Shown one piece after another: positions 20,078-32,533 of a stretch of 32,533 nucleotides of DNA. The notes beneath the pieces are model-generated. The model saw only the letters and a list, made by a program, of their open reading frames with translations. It did not search any database and was not told the DNA's origin. Within the stretch, counting starts at the first letter, position 1. Each line of letters begins with the position of its first letter. The stretch is from Thamnidium elegans. Taxonomy: Eukaryota > Mucoromycota > Mucoromycetes > Mucorales > Mucoraceae. The stretch lies in NCBI GenBank assembly GCA_025201345.1, contig JAIXMG010000021.1, forward strand, positions 607,501 through 640,033. The letters run 5' to 3'. The translations under genes were made by a program, and so were the position numbers.

Positions 20078-20466
20078 GGAATAAAAATCTATTTTAATGC
20101 AATTTAGGTTGTACACACAAGTTTGTTAATTTGACGTACATATAGTTCTACACGTTTTATTTTTCCTTCCTTGGTAAATTAGCTTTTTTTTTTCCTTTTT
20201 GTCAGGTCGACGCCACATTAGATAATAATACGCGGATAAGCTTAATTCCCGAATAAAAAAAAAATAAAAAATAAAAATGCATTATATCAGTGGCATGAAG
20301 GTTTTTGATTTATGAAACAATATAAAAGATCGTCATTGGTAATGATTAAAGAGACAGAACTGTATTTTCCATAAATTCTGTAACTGTCAGTTAGAACTCA
20401 ATTTAGCAATTAATTTCTATGTAGCTTTTTATTACGTAAAGGGGAATTTGGTATATGTAAAAATTT
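20078..20466. other. Shared 3' spacer of two convergent genes
   Basis: An AT-rich 389-base interval between the stops of the ABC transporter and the Nudix gene. AATAAA-like words occur just after the transporter stop (about 20081). No gene was seen. Confidence 0.5.
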
Positions 20467-21238
20467 CTATGGAGAAATGGAAGTATTTTCCATTAATTCT
20501 TGTAATGTTTGAAATGCATCATTTGATTTTTCATTTGTTGTAGTTGTAGCTGCAGTAGTATCTTGAGTAGTAGTAGTAGTAGCAGTAGTAGGAGTTGAAG
20601 GTAAAGACGAGTCACTTTCTTCTTCTTCAGCAGTTAAAGAAAGAGGCTTTTTTGGTTGATGTGCAGGACTTAAAATGGATACACGAATTGCTTCTTGAAT
20701 ATAAGGATTATTTTGTGTTGCCAACATGGCTTCATCATATGTAAACCAACGACGATCTCTCTTCTTACGTTCAGGAAACTTTTTTACAATTTCGTAAATT
20801 TCCATTTCGAATATCCAATGATGTGCCTTGATTCGTTTATTAGCACGTTCTACAAATACACCAAGTTTACGAATAATTCTTCCTTTAAGACCTGCTTCTT
20901 CCCATGTTTCTCGAAGTGCTGCTTCTTCTTGAGTTTCATCGATTTCCCAACCACCTTTAGGCTTTTTTTAAACATACAAGTTAATAAAAAAAAATTTAAA
21001 TTTATACATATAATAATTTAATACTTACAATAACCCAAGCTTCTGGGTTTTTACTTGATGAAATCAAAATACATCGGTTTGTTACAGGATCAATAGCTAA
21101 ACAACCAGCTACTTGTCGAACATTGTGTGCGTCTGTGACATCTTTACCATGTCCATGTCTAGCCTTCTTTGTATATTTTATTAATGTTTCAGTAGATTCC
21201 TCTGGCGGAGGTGTAGAAAGTTGTCTTGGGCTTATCAT
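20467..21238 (-). CDS. Diphosphoinositol-polyphosphate-type Nudix hydrolase
   Basis: Two exons on the minus strand, 21238-21029 and 20961-20467, joined by a 67-base intron with a GTAAGT donor, give 234 residues. The Nudix box spans residues 73-95 in the form G-x5-E-x7-RE-x-WEE-x-GL, preceded by WVIPKGG (the intron falls right after WVI). This is the diagnostic setting of the DIPP/Aps1 family, which cleaves phosphate from diphosphoinositol polyphosphates and dinucleoside polyphosphates. The acidic residues of REx2EE that bind metal are all present. After the catalytic domain (ending near residue 150) is a Ser/Thr-rich, Glu-rich tail with Thr/Ala runs, probably disordered. The protein is cytosolic or nuclear by absence of signals. 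It is convergent with the transporter gene. Substrate choice between inositol and nucleoside polyphosphates is inferred. Confidence 0.88.
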
Positions 21239-22058
21239 TTTTTCTTTTTATGTAGTATATATATAAATATATAAAAAAAAAGGGAAAAAAGAAAAAGAAA
21301 CAAAAAGCCCCCCACCTCTATTATTTATAGCCTTTTTCTATTTTCGACAATTTATAAACACCGCATGAAAACTCTGCCAAGTCCTACACCAAACTTAAAA
21401 TAGATCGTCGTCATTTTTATTTATTTTTCTTTAAATTTAGATTAACGTTCTTAAAAAGAAATTCGGCTCGGATGACAACAAAAGTGGCAAGCATTGGCAT
21501 TGTTTCATTAAACGTAATTTAAGCATCATTCATTTTCTACTATTCTTTATATATGCAAATTATGCTTTATTCTTTACTTGTAAAACTATATAAACCGTAC
21601 CTCTTTTTAAAATTAGAATAAATGATCAGCAATGATACAGTTTTTTTTTTTGCAGTTTTTTTTTTTAAATTGAAAATAGAAAATTGTAAACAAACAATAA
21701 CTACGATTGTAGTCGCGTGACTAATGATACGCAGAACCTAACCAACCATAAATACTTTTTTAACCCGCTCGGTAAATCCCTTTTTTTTTGGGGGGGATCG
21801 TCGTTAAGGTCCTTGGTTACAAGCAGTAAACTCTTTTCCCGGAATTACTAAGTGTCTCCGCTAAAGGAATTTCCATTGCTTCTCATTATTACCAAGCATT
21901 TTGTCAGTACCCCATCTTTTTTTCTTTTCTTTTTTTGAAGCAGTTTTTGAGTATTCCAAGCTTATGGGCGATCAGTACAACTAGAAAAAAAAGCGAGTAC
22001 AATAAATATCATAGTATATGGCTGTGTATTTAGGTAACATCAATTTACTTAATAAAAT

Positions 22059-22097
<39 letters not shown>

Positions 22098-22411
22098 CAC
22101 TGCTGCATTCTTTTTTTTTTAAAAAAAAAACTCCTTTTAAAATAAGCAAAAAAGAGGGTATTGCCGGCGGGATCAAATATAGCTTATCAATTCACTCTTT
22201 ATACTTAACATTGTAATAACAAGGGGGTCCTGTTATTCAGAGTACATATAGTGAATCAATGACAACGTTTCCTTGCTGTCCGTTAAGAATTGATTCTTTT
22301 GTTCAATAGATACAAAAAAAAAGAAAGAAAATTAAACTTATACCGTAGTTACAGTAACAACTTATTCTTTATCTCTCTCTCTCTTTTTAAAAAGTAAAAA
22401 ATGAATAGCTC
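21239..22411. promoter_or_regulatory. Divergent intergenic region with A32 tract
   Basis: An AT-rich interval upstream of both the Nudix gene (minus) and the F-box-like locus (plus), so it should hold both promoters. It contains A32 at 22062-22093 and several T runs, but no clear TATA or operator was identified. Confidence 0.4.
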
Positions 22412-23024
22412 ATGGCCTGTATACTTCCGAACGAGATAATACAATCTATTATCAAACTGTCAAGCCAAGAAGTTGCATACCAATGGACGATTGTCTGCAA
22501 ATACTGTAGATACTGCTACACAAACGTTTTACAAAAGCTTCCCATTAATCAGCCTTGGGAGAGTTAGTATTTCAATTATGCCGCCAAAAAAAAAAAAAAA
22601 AAAAAAAAAAAATGGTAGGCTTATTTAAAAATGTGCACTTGATTGCTTAGTTAAAGATTCGGTATGAAATTCAAGCTTGTGAAAGATTTAGAACATATTA
22701 TAACTTTTAGCGCGCAAACTACTCGTTTAGTCGATCCTGAGGTGATAGTAGCTTATTCACAAGCCTGTTATAATTCAGATATACACTCTAACATATATGC
22801 AAGCATTGGATACTACTTTTGGAGAAGCGTTTGACAATAATGCATATTATTTATCTTCTTTTTTAAGAAAAAAAAAAAACTTGACAATTGTCGACGACTA
22901 TGTTATAATGCCTATTTCAAATACTTTAACTCCTGTATCCTCACATTGTCGTAATAGGGACCGTACAAACCAGCCTTATGAAGAAGCTTGTCCTAATTTG
23001 AAAGCATACCATCTTCCCCCCTAA
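22412..23024 (+). pseudogene. F-box-like locus, uncertain integrity
   Basis: An ATG at 22412 starts 51 codons (MACILPNEIIQSIIKLSSQE, then VAYQWTIVCKYCRYC) with the leucine-proline start and VCK spacing of an F-box, the Skp1-binding motif of SCF ubiquitin ligases. The frame stops at 22567. A GTTAGT donor-like site lies there, followed by an A27 run (22586-22612). Further coding-like pieces follow in two frames: FSAQTTRLVDPEVIVAYSQA at about 22700-22780, and MQALDTTFGEAFDNNAYYLS running to ACPNLKAYHLPP at 23024. No single splice model keeps all pieces open, so it is either a spliced gene with missed boundaries or a decayed F-box gene. Its end is about 120 bases from the DBP7 start. Confidence 0.4.
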
Positions 23025-23147
23025 TTTACAACTTTTTTATGATTGGCTATTTAGTGTGATAGGCTTTATGTCTAAATTCTTACCTAATAAAAATAAATAA
23101 AATTTTTTCGATAGATCTTGATCTTTTTATTCTTAATTTATTAAAAA

Positions 23148-25657
23148 ATGGAGGACGACGGAATCTTGTTAAACTTTAGTACGACACCTTTTACACCAAA
23201 GAAGCCTACAGTTAAAAGAGGTAATGACCGTGGTGTGTCAAAACCTTCAGTTCCTACTACGCCTAGAGCAACCATTCCCGTTTCTGCACCAACAGAAGAA
23301 GGTACTGAAGAAACATCAGAAGAAGCTGCTGCTGCTGCTACTGGTCTTGCACCAGGAACAAAGATTCGACACGGTAGAGCTCAAATTGCTTCTTCTCTCT
23401 TTTCTTCCAACCCTCTTATTCCTACCACCTACCAAAAGAAATCTCTCAGCACTCGTGAAGGAGCTAGTAATGCCCCCATGCTTGATTCCAGCACATTTAC
23501 TGGTATCGGTATTGAATCTGACTTGGCCGATCATTTAGTCAACAAGTATAATGTCACCACACCTACCAATGTGCAAGCTAAAGCCATTCCTATTTTATTA
23601 GGTCCCTCTTCTTCTGTCAAGACAGATCATACTGAGGACGTGGATGTGGTTGTGCAAGCCGAGACTGGTTCTGGTAAAACACTTACTTATTTATTACCTA
23701 TTGTCAATCGACTTATTGCGGCTTCAACTGCGCCCAAGGATGTCACTGACCCTAAGCAACAACCCTTTGGCGACCGTATGGTCGGTACTATTGCCATTAT
23801 TTTAACACCTACTCGTGAATTGGCTCAACAAGTATTGGGTGTCTTGACGCAAATTGTCAGTCTTCCTAGACCCAAGGACGAAAACATGCGTCGTTTGCAT
23901 TGGATTGTTCCCGGTATTGTTATCGGCGGTGATTCCAAGGCCAAGGAAAAGGCTCGTTTGAGAAAGGGTGTTAATGTGTTGGTCAGTACTCCCGGTAGAC
24001 TTTTGGATCATTTGGAAAACACACAGAGTTTTGATATCTCGAATTTGAAATGGCTTGTGTTGGATGAGGCTGATCGTTTATTGGATCTTGGGTTTGAGGA
24101 GACTTTAAAGAAGATTATGAATTATATTGATGCTCGTACCATGATGGGTGGAAATGAAAAGTATAGAGATTTGTTGGTCGGTAAGCAGTGGCCCAAGAGA
24201 CGTCAAACGATCTTGTGTTCTGCTACTTTAAGAGACGATGTCAAACAATTGGCCGGTTGGTCTTTAGTTAAACCTGCTTTTGTAAGTGGTACAGACGCCA
24301 AGCGAGATGCATCTAAATTATTAGCTACAGATCATATCGATGAAGAAGACGAAGAAATGAAATTTACTACTCCTAATCAATTGAAACAAACTTATACCAT
24401 TGTACCCGCCAAGTTACGTTTAATCACCTTGTTGGCTCTGTTAAGGTCTTGCTTTTATGATAAACGTACTAGAAAGAGTATGAACAGCAAGGTCATTGTG
24501 TTCTTTTCTTGTTGTGATTCTGTTGATTTCCATTACGATTTGTTTGCTCATGCTGGTAAACCTATCTTGGACGAAGATTCGGATGAGGAAGACGACGGTG
24601 AGGATGATGAACAAAAAATCATGAAGAAGGCATTAAATGATATTGTCGGAAAGCAAGAAGCCAAGAAATTCGCAAAGAATCTTACAGGAAACAATAAGAA
24701 TTTCAAGAGTAATCGATCGGATGAAATTGCTTCTGACGGTAAAAATAAGAAGAAGAAGGCAGCAGCAGTCGTAGAAGAGGCTAGTCAGATCAGTACCCTT
24801 TTAGGCGAAAAACAAATCTTCCGTCTTCACGGTGATTTAAATCAACAGATTCGTTCCAAGACATTTGCCGAGTTCAGTAAAGCAAAGGCTGGTGTCTTGT
24901 TCTGTACTGATGTTGCTGCTCGTGGTTTGGATTTACCTAACGTTGATCGTATTATTCAATACGATGTACCTACTGATCTTAAGGATTATGTTCATCGTGC
25001 CGGTCGTACTGCTCGTCTTGGTAAAACTGGTGAGGCTACCTTGTTCTTGTTACCTAGTGAAATGGATTATCTCGACGTCTTGAAAGCTCAAGATTTATTC
25101 CCTGAATCTATCACTATGGAAACCATCTTGAAGAATATTGCTGAACAAGGTGATGATTTCCAAACTCCTGCTCAAGATATTCAAAACACCATGGAGAATT
25201 ATATCCTCTCTGATGAATCTGTAAGTTTTTTTTTTTCGATATTCTTATTCAGTATCTGATTATTTTTTTTTAATAGCATGTTATGTTGGCTCGTAAGGCA
25301 TTCTGGTCTACTTGTCGTGCTTATGCCACTCATCCCGCTGCCGAAAAACATATTTTCCATGTCAAGAGACTTCATTTGGGTCATTTAGCTAAATCATTTG
25401 CTTTAAGAGAAGCACCTTCAAATATTCATGAAAAGACAAAGGGTAAAAAGAGAAAGGATGCCAAGAACGAACGTATGCCTGGTTTAAAGAAGTTTGAGGG
25501 CAAAGATAAGCCTACTGGCCCTTATAAGAATATTAAGGATCCCTTAAAGAGAAACTTTGATCATGCTGGCGAGTTTGCTATTGCTAGTGCTGCTAGTATG
25601 ACTGATGGTCCTACCACAAAGAAAAAGAAAAAGAACCCTCTTCCTGCTAGAAGATAA
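23148..25657 (+). CDS. DBP7: DEAD-box ATP-dependent RNA helicase, Dbp7 type
   Basis: Two exons, 23148-25220 and 25277-25657, with a GTAAGT..TAATAG intron, give 817 residues. The N-terminal 115 residues are low-complexity. Helicase motifs in order: Q motif around residues 119-147, AETGSGKT (171-178), PTRELAQQ (221-228), TPGRLLDH (281-288), DEAD (306-309), SAT (358-360), [14 protein letters not shown] (449-462), RLHGD (559-563), TDVAARGLD (587-595) and [10 protein letters not shown] (616-625). An acidic/basic insert (about 474-545) splits the second RecA domain between motif IV and RLHGD, as is typical of Dbp7/DDX31. The C-terminal extension ([20 protein letters not shown], then a Lys-rich tail) is also family-typical. 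Dbp7 works in the nucleolus on early 60S ribosome assembly. The start is the first ATG after an AT-rich leader. It is convergent with the aminotransferase gene. Confidence 0.95.
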
Positions 25658-25826
25658 AATAGATTGTAACATATTAAATAAAAGTACTTTTATACATACA
25701 TACACACACATTTAACAAAAACAAACTAAAAAAAACACACACAAAATAGTACTGTACAAAAAAGTAAAAAATTATATATATATGATATTAAACAGTAAAA
25801 TAATGATAAAAAAAAAGTTATGACAT
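25658..25826. terminator. Shared 3' region of convergent DBP7 and ALT
   Basis: A 169-base AT-rich interval between two stop codons. A TTAAATAAAAG word at about 25674 could be the DBP7 polyadenylation signal. CA-repeat-like sequence follows. The two transcripts may overlap at their 3' ends. Confidence 0.5.
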
Positions 25827-27569
<1,743 letters not shown>

Positions 27570-28725
27570 TATTATGTAAAGAAAAACGAAAAAAAAGGAG
27601 AAGAAAAAAGCAGATAAAAAAAAATCTGGTTTTTATTGGTTTTTTTAAGGTTTCCTTAGGGTTCCTGACTCCGTTTCAAAAAAAATTTAAAGAAAAAAAA
27701 AAGTAGTACAAAAAAAGATTAGATAAACTAAAAGGGCGGTAAAAAGTAGGGAAACAAAATAAAAAAAAAGATTGTCCTATTTCCAAATACGTTATTTTCT
27801 GTAGTTGTTTTTTACTTTTTCCACAAAGGTTAATACACAACAATGAAATACAGTACAGGAAGTCATTAGCGATGACACATCATATATGAGCCACACTATT
27901 GGATAAAATTACTTCTGGTATTTAATCTATTTTACTCCACACTTAAATAGCAAAAAATTAACTATAAGAAGGCGCACTATGTAACACTTCTTTTTCCTTA
28001 AATCTTTACTGTTACAGATATTCCCGCCATGCACTTTTTTCTTTACCTAATCACGTTTTCTGCTCTATAAAACAAGGTCACGACCTGAGTCATTTATGTT
28101 TTTTTTTTCCCACAGTATTATAAAAAATTTATACGGATCAGTTACACGTCAACCTCTTATGGTAAATCCGGTTCACCGTATCTTTTTTGTTATCAGACAC
28201 AGTATTTTTAAATACAATAATAGATTTGAGCTATTGTAGAGTAATTAAAATATCTAAAGATATTAGAAAAATTTACAGAGATAACATAGTTTTCAGCACT
28301 GCTGTGTTTCGCGTTAAAAACTCTCTTTTTTTTTTTTGGGCATTAAAGTTTTCCTTTTAGCATTATTGTTGTATTAAAATTTCCTTGAAAAGGGTATCAT
28401 ATGAATAAGTTTATTAACTTAGTCACACAAGTCTAAAATGAAAAGGATCTCACCTGTCAAATAAAAAATAAAAAGTCGATTTACAGCTTTTTACTCTTGT
28501 TTTACAGCTACTGCAATAATTTAATTTATGTTTTACCACTCTTTTTTCCTCACTTTTTACCCCACAAATTGATTTTTTATCCCAGACTGGAAAAAAAAAA
28601 AAGAGGAACTTGAATTAAATGGATGCACCTTGCACCCAACCTAAGTTAAAATGTTTCAATGAGTTTGGTTTTATATTTATGATTGGTTCCTTTAAGATAA
28701 TTAGGAAAAAAAAAAAGCAGAGAAA

Positions 28726-28766
<41 letters not shown>

Positions 28767-29543
28767 CTGTATCTTTTTCATGTATCTAGTAACTATGTAA
28801 ATAAAGTACTAGCTACTTTTTTACATTATGTATTAAAGGAACTCTCTGCCTACGTAGTTATAAAAGATGACGTTTAGTCCAAGTAGTTGAAATGCCGTAA
28901 ATAAACCGGCTTTTTAAAATAGTAGATAAACCTAATCTATACGACTTGATAAAAAAAGTAGATTCCTTTTAAAGAAAAGTCTAAAAGAATTTGTGTAGCC
29001 GTTCAATTAAAAGCCCTGTCGCTTGGGCTAGAAAGAATAATTAGGGTGCACTTATTAAAGTAACATAATGTATTACTATTGTCGTAGTCAACTGTTTTTG
29101 ATACTATAATGGGTGAATATTACAACGGGCCATTAGGTATTGTATTAATATATATTATAGCAGATATAGGTTCTGATGTATTAATTAGAAAATAGTTTGG
29201 ATAGTAGGCCCTAAGGCGATGCCCTACTTAAAAAAAAACCTCTAAACACCACAGTTATTAATATATACAGTCCTAAACGTTCCGCTCTCTTATCTAATAC
29301 TCACTCGGAATAAGCATCTCATTTTTATTACAGGATATAAAATTATCCCAAAGAAATATAACTAGCTAAATTATCCATTCTCTCCAAAATCATATAATAT
29401 TACAATATATTTTTTTTGAATGTCTAAAGCATAAAAAATTCATCTTGCCGCTCTCCCTTAATGCATTTCATATGTGACTGAATCTAGCGTAACAAAAAGA
29501 CGTTCGATATGAGAAAGAAAACTTTTCTTCTTCATCAAAAAAT
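27570..29543. other. Long AT-rich region without a clear gene
   Basis: About 2 kb upstream of the aminotransferase gene shows only short frames. A TATA-like CTATAAAA at about 28065 precedes a 47-codon ORF starting at 28096, and a 28-codon ORF lies at about 29108. Neither is convincing. A T35 run lies at 28729-28763. The ALT promoter should lie in the first few hundred bases. Confidence 0.5.
28729..28763 (+). repeat. Homopolymer of 35 T
   Basis: An uninterrupted T run in the gene-free region upstream of the aminotransferase gene, with no repeat module attached. Confidence 0.8.
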
Positions 29544-29741
29544 ATGCCACAAAAAACAAATGAAGCTGTTAAAAGTAACGCCTTTAATCGAGATATTAAA
29601 ATAGACAGACCAAGAACTAGAGCTTACATTAAGCAAGAAACTGATGATAACAAAAAGTACATATCCAATCGGTGCCAACAAACTAGTTACGGTTTTGATT
29701 ATTTGATCTTAACTTGGAGAACTATATTTATTTATAAATAA
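29544..29741 (+). CDS. Small hypothetical ORF
   Basis: A 65-residue ORF, basic and hydrophilic (for example DIKIDRPRTRAYIKQETDD), preceded by a pyrimidine-rich CTTTTCTTCTTCATC leader. No domain or signal is recognised and no partner exon was found. Composition is more protein-like than most frames here, but chance cannot be excluded. Confidence 0.25.
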   Translation: MPQKTNEAVKSNAFNRDIKIDRPRTRAYIKQETDDNKKYISNRCQQTSYGFDYLILTWRTIFIYK

Positions 29742-30268
29742 ACCTATTATTGTACTCTGTATACGATTCGGAGATACGTCTGCCTTTTGTTCTTTAGTCG
29801 TAATATAGACTCCTGATTTGGCGTTGACACTACCTGGAATCTACTTTACAATTAAAAAAAAAAAAGAAAAAAAACTTTTTGTCGACTATTTTACGTACCG
29901 TTAGAACCCATTTTTTAAAACTAAAATTTTTATTAATTATTGTAAAATATTGCCAATACTTTTTATCTGTTTTTTTTATTTGATTACAGAGACATATGTA
30001 GGTTAAACGAGCCCAATAAATGATTGAACGACAGATTCTACTTTTAAAAACAAATAATTGTTTACCCAGTTCAACATGATCACTTCTGTTAATACTTATT
30101 TTTAGAATTACCCGTCACAGGTGAGTAAACTTCAGTAGCAACATATAATAGAAAATATGGTAACAATAGGAGAGATGATTATATCCAGTTAGTTATTGAG
30201 GCAATCCCATAATGCAAAGAATGTAAATAACCGTTTCCATACTTTTTTGACTTTTGGAACTACTGCTC
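29742..30268. other. AT-rich spacer next to copy C
   Basis: No gene was seen. It borders the outer end of repeat copy C; no target-site duplication could be matched with the outer end of copy B at 16144. Confidence 0.45.
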
Positions 30269-32066
30269 CGACTTTACTCTATATGTTTTACCATTGCTTT
30301 AATTCCTTTGATAGTATATTTGATACTGTTTATATTTGAAGAAACAGGATAGATACTATTCAACTCCAGTATGAAATTTCTAACGTCACTAGCGTCACCA
30401 GCAGTAACAGGAGTCCTTAGGATATAAGAACAGCACCATTATCGAGTGTGTTATCACGTCTCATTTTATTATTTTTATTTTTTGGCTAACTGGTTGGGTT
30501 TTTGTCATGCCTTACAACGTATTTTATCATTCACCTGAGAAGTAAAGACAGTCTTTAAAGATAGGGAAAAAATACTTTATTTAGTTAAAAAGGTTTATTA
30601 CGTTTAAATAGTTTATTAAATTAAAAAAATATTTTTTTTTTAACTTTAAGGGTGGTATTGGATAGAAACTGTGGTAAGATAATAGCCAGAGACCAAGGAA
30701 AGCCTTGTAGTGGAGTAAGAGACTAATAAAAAAAATACAGTAAAACCAAAGTATTTTAATAAAGTAATGGAGCAATATACTAAAACTCGTTCCAATGTCT
30801 GGTTTCAAAGCCCTAAGATAATGTACTAGGACCCTCATTCCAGCGTCTCGTTCGAAAGCCCTAAAAGTCATTTAATAAAGAGTGTACTAGAGTCTTGTAA
30901 TAAAGTTCAGTATAGTAGACAGAATACGCCCAAGGTTTTGTAGAGAAAATAAGCCAGTTATATTAGAGCATTAAAGAGAATACAGGCCAGACCAAATAGA
31001 TTGAGAAATAAGCAGAGCTGTGTTTGAGGAGTAGCTTTACCATCTGTTTTGCTTCAGAAGTGAACCATCACCTTGTAGATTGTATTTGAGGAGACTTGAA
31101 TAGAGAAAAACGTTTCCATGGCAGTAATACGATAATATCTTGACTATTTCCATAAATATCGATATTGTCAAGTAAACAAATCTGCACAAAAAAAAAAAAA
31201 ACTGCTTACTTACTCTTTTTTTTTTTTTATATTCACTATTGCATTATTGCTATGTCTCGTATTAAAATGTAAACTATACTGATGTTACTGAGAGATAGAC
31301 AGAAGAGTAAAAGTAAATATATATAAAGATGAAGAAAGTAAAAAAAAAAGAAAGTTTCTAATTTGTACTACTTTCCTTTTTTTTTTTGCATGATTTGTTT
31401 ACTTTGCAAAATACAACTTTTTTTTTATTCTTTTCATATTTATATACTTACTTATACCACTCTATATACATATATCTCAGTAACATTAACAATATATGAG
31501 AATACCAGAGTAAGTGTAAAAAAAAACAAGTGAAAGTATGTGTTGTTAAGTAAAAAAAGAATAGGGTGTAATTTTTTTTTTTATAGAGTGCCAGTTTACA
31601 TATCTATTACTACCAAATGGAAACCATCTCTGTTGCTTATATGACTGAAACTAAACAAGGGTTTATCGTTAATATTTGTAGTACATTCTCTAATTAACCA
31701 TTACTTTCTATGTCTAGTTAAAAAAGAGCATATGTGAAAAAGTAAATAATAAAAAAAAAAAAAAAACCTCTTTTTATAGCTTTGTTTTTAGTTTAATAAT
31801 TAATTAATCTTTACAATAGAAGGCAAAAGAAAGATAAACGAAAGAGAAGATAACCAGTTATAAACGTTATTAAAAAAAAAGGAACTATGGTATTTTCATA
31901 GTTATCTAAATAAAATAAAGTAAGTATTGTTCAAGTGAAACATTTTTCTTCTATAGTTTTTTAAGCTTAATTATCTGTTTGTTTTTCTTTAATAGTTACA
32001 TGTATATTAGCATTCTATAGGCTCACTTTTCTACGTGACGTGATCTTGTTTCTATTTTTATTTAAG

Positions 32067-32097
<31 letters not shown>

Positions 32098-32533
32098 TTT
32101 TTTCCCACTCTTTCTTTACTTCTTTATCACTTCTGAAATAAGGTATGTACATACTAGTTTTATTTCAACTTACTCACACTTTTCTTTTTTATCCCAGGCC
32201 CTACTGCTGTATCCGAAATGGGTGTTCTTTGAAACCTCGTGATGGATTGATGCTCTCTATACCGCGTCTTCTAGGCTGACTGGTAGGGCGTACGTCGTCA
32301 TAAGTATGCGCGGGGTACACGGCAACGCTTCTTCTGGTTGTGCTCACTAGTTGAGCACCGCGGTGGCTCTGTGATGGTACATACTTCCTCAAGTTAGCAG
32401 AGGATACGCGATTCAGGTGAGCCTAAACGACACCTGATGACCGACGCCTTGTTATGCTTGTTATGTGGATGTACTGGTGGCTCTGGCGTATGGATGTGGT
32501 GATCTTACTGCTGTGGTGGATTGAAAAGCCCTA
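30269..32533 (+). repeat. Mosaic dispersed repeat, copy C (cut by window end)
   Basis: The part 30269-32066 is the reverse complement of copy B 14346-16144, with near-perfect identity apart from homopolymer lengths and rare single-base changes (for example TAAATGACTTTTAGG against TAAATGAATTTTAGG). The part 31045-32533 matches copy A 2377-3880 directly, including module S from 32093 after an A26 tract (32067-32092). The sequence is still inside module S at the last base, so the copy continues. The minus ORFs at 30581-30871 and 32201-32392 are by-products of repeat sequence. Confidence 0.88.

Noticed and set aside
20520..20600. Thr/Ala-rich stretch in the Nudix tail as a separate repeat feature
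   Set aside because: It is a low-complexity part of the open reading frame, in frame and without stops, so it is annotated as the protein's tail.
24865..25083. ORF in another frame inside DBP7, and similar shadows at 23224-23538, 23316-23534 and 23802-24011
   Set aside because: They overlap helicase motifs in the correct frame and have no independent features.
28096..28239. 47-codon ORF downstream of a TATA-like sequence
   Set aside because: It starts in a T run, has no recognisable composition or domain, and could equally be a chance frame in AT-rich DNA.

Overview
This looks like nuclear DNA of an AT-rich, intron-rich early-diverging fungus, most likely a mucoromycete (Mucorales-like). 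Many short introns use GTAAGT-type donors, CTAAC/CTAAT branch sites and TAG/CAG acceptors. The recognisable genes are typical fungal housekeeping genes, and the rest is AT-rich sequence with long homopolymers, CT/GA microsatellites and repeats. Species cannot be read from the window. No tRNA, rRNA, CRISPR or bacterial operon signal was seen.

Layout. Bases 1-2376 hold fragments of small coding regions, including a decayed single-pass membrane protein (about 1235-1893, minus). Bases 2377-6062 are a mosaic repeat, copy A. Bases 6478-8206 are an AT-rich element with about 215-bp imperfect terminal inverted repeats and one lysine/asparagine/aspartate-rich ORF. Bases 8890-10500 are older, rearranged relatives of the repeat. 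Bases 11022-12330 hold an acidic-repeat ORF that ends in a DNA palindrome and a convergent hypothetical gene. Bases 12760-16144 are a second repeat copy in opposite orientation (copy B). Bases 16145-30268 are the gene block. Bases 30269-32533 are a third repeat copy (copy C), cut by the window end.

The gene block carries an Adp1-like ABCG transporter with an EGF-like ectodomain (14 exons, reconstructed here with a continuous frame), a diphosphoinositol-polyphosphate-type Nudix hydrolase, an F-box-like locus of uncertain integrity, a DBP7-type DEAD-box helicase for 60S ribosome assembly, and a mitochondrial-type alanine aminotransferase. Transporter and Nudix genes are convergent, as are helicase and aminotransferase. 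They belong to different pathways and show no sign of acting as one system.

The most notable feature is architectural. The gene block lies between two nearly identical inverted arms of about 1.8 kb (14346-16144 and 30269-32066), and a third copy lies 11 kb away. The copies differ by structural events that can be read directly: a 0.65-kb module present or absent between poly(A) tracts, a roughly 98-bp tandem unit at three versus one copies, and a segment inverted between opposed CT/GA microsatellites. Separately, the 77-bp inverted duplication at 11393-11584 would fold any transcript into a long hairpin, a plausible source of small RNAs in a fungus with RNA interference. All homologies were judged by eye; no alignment or database search was run.
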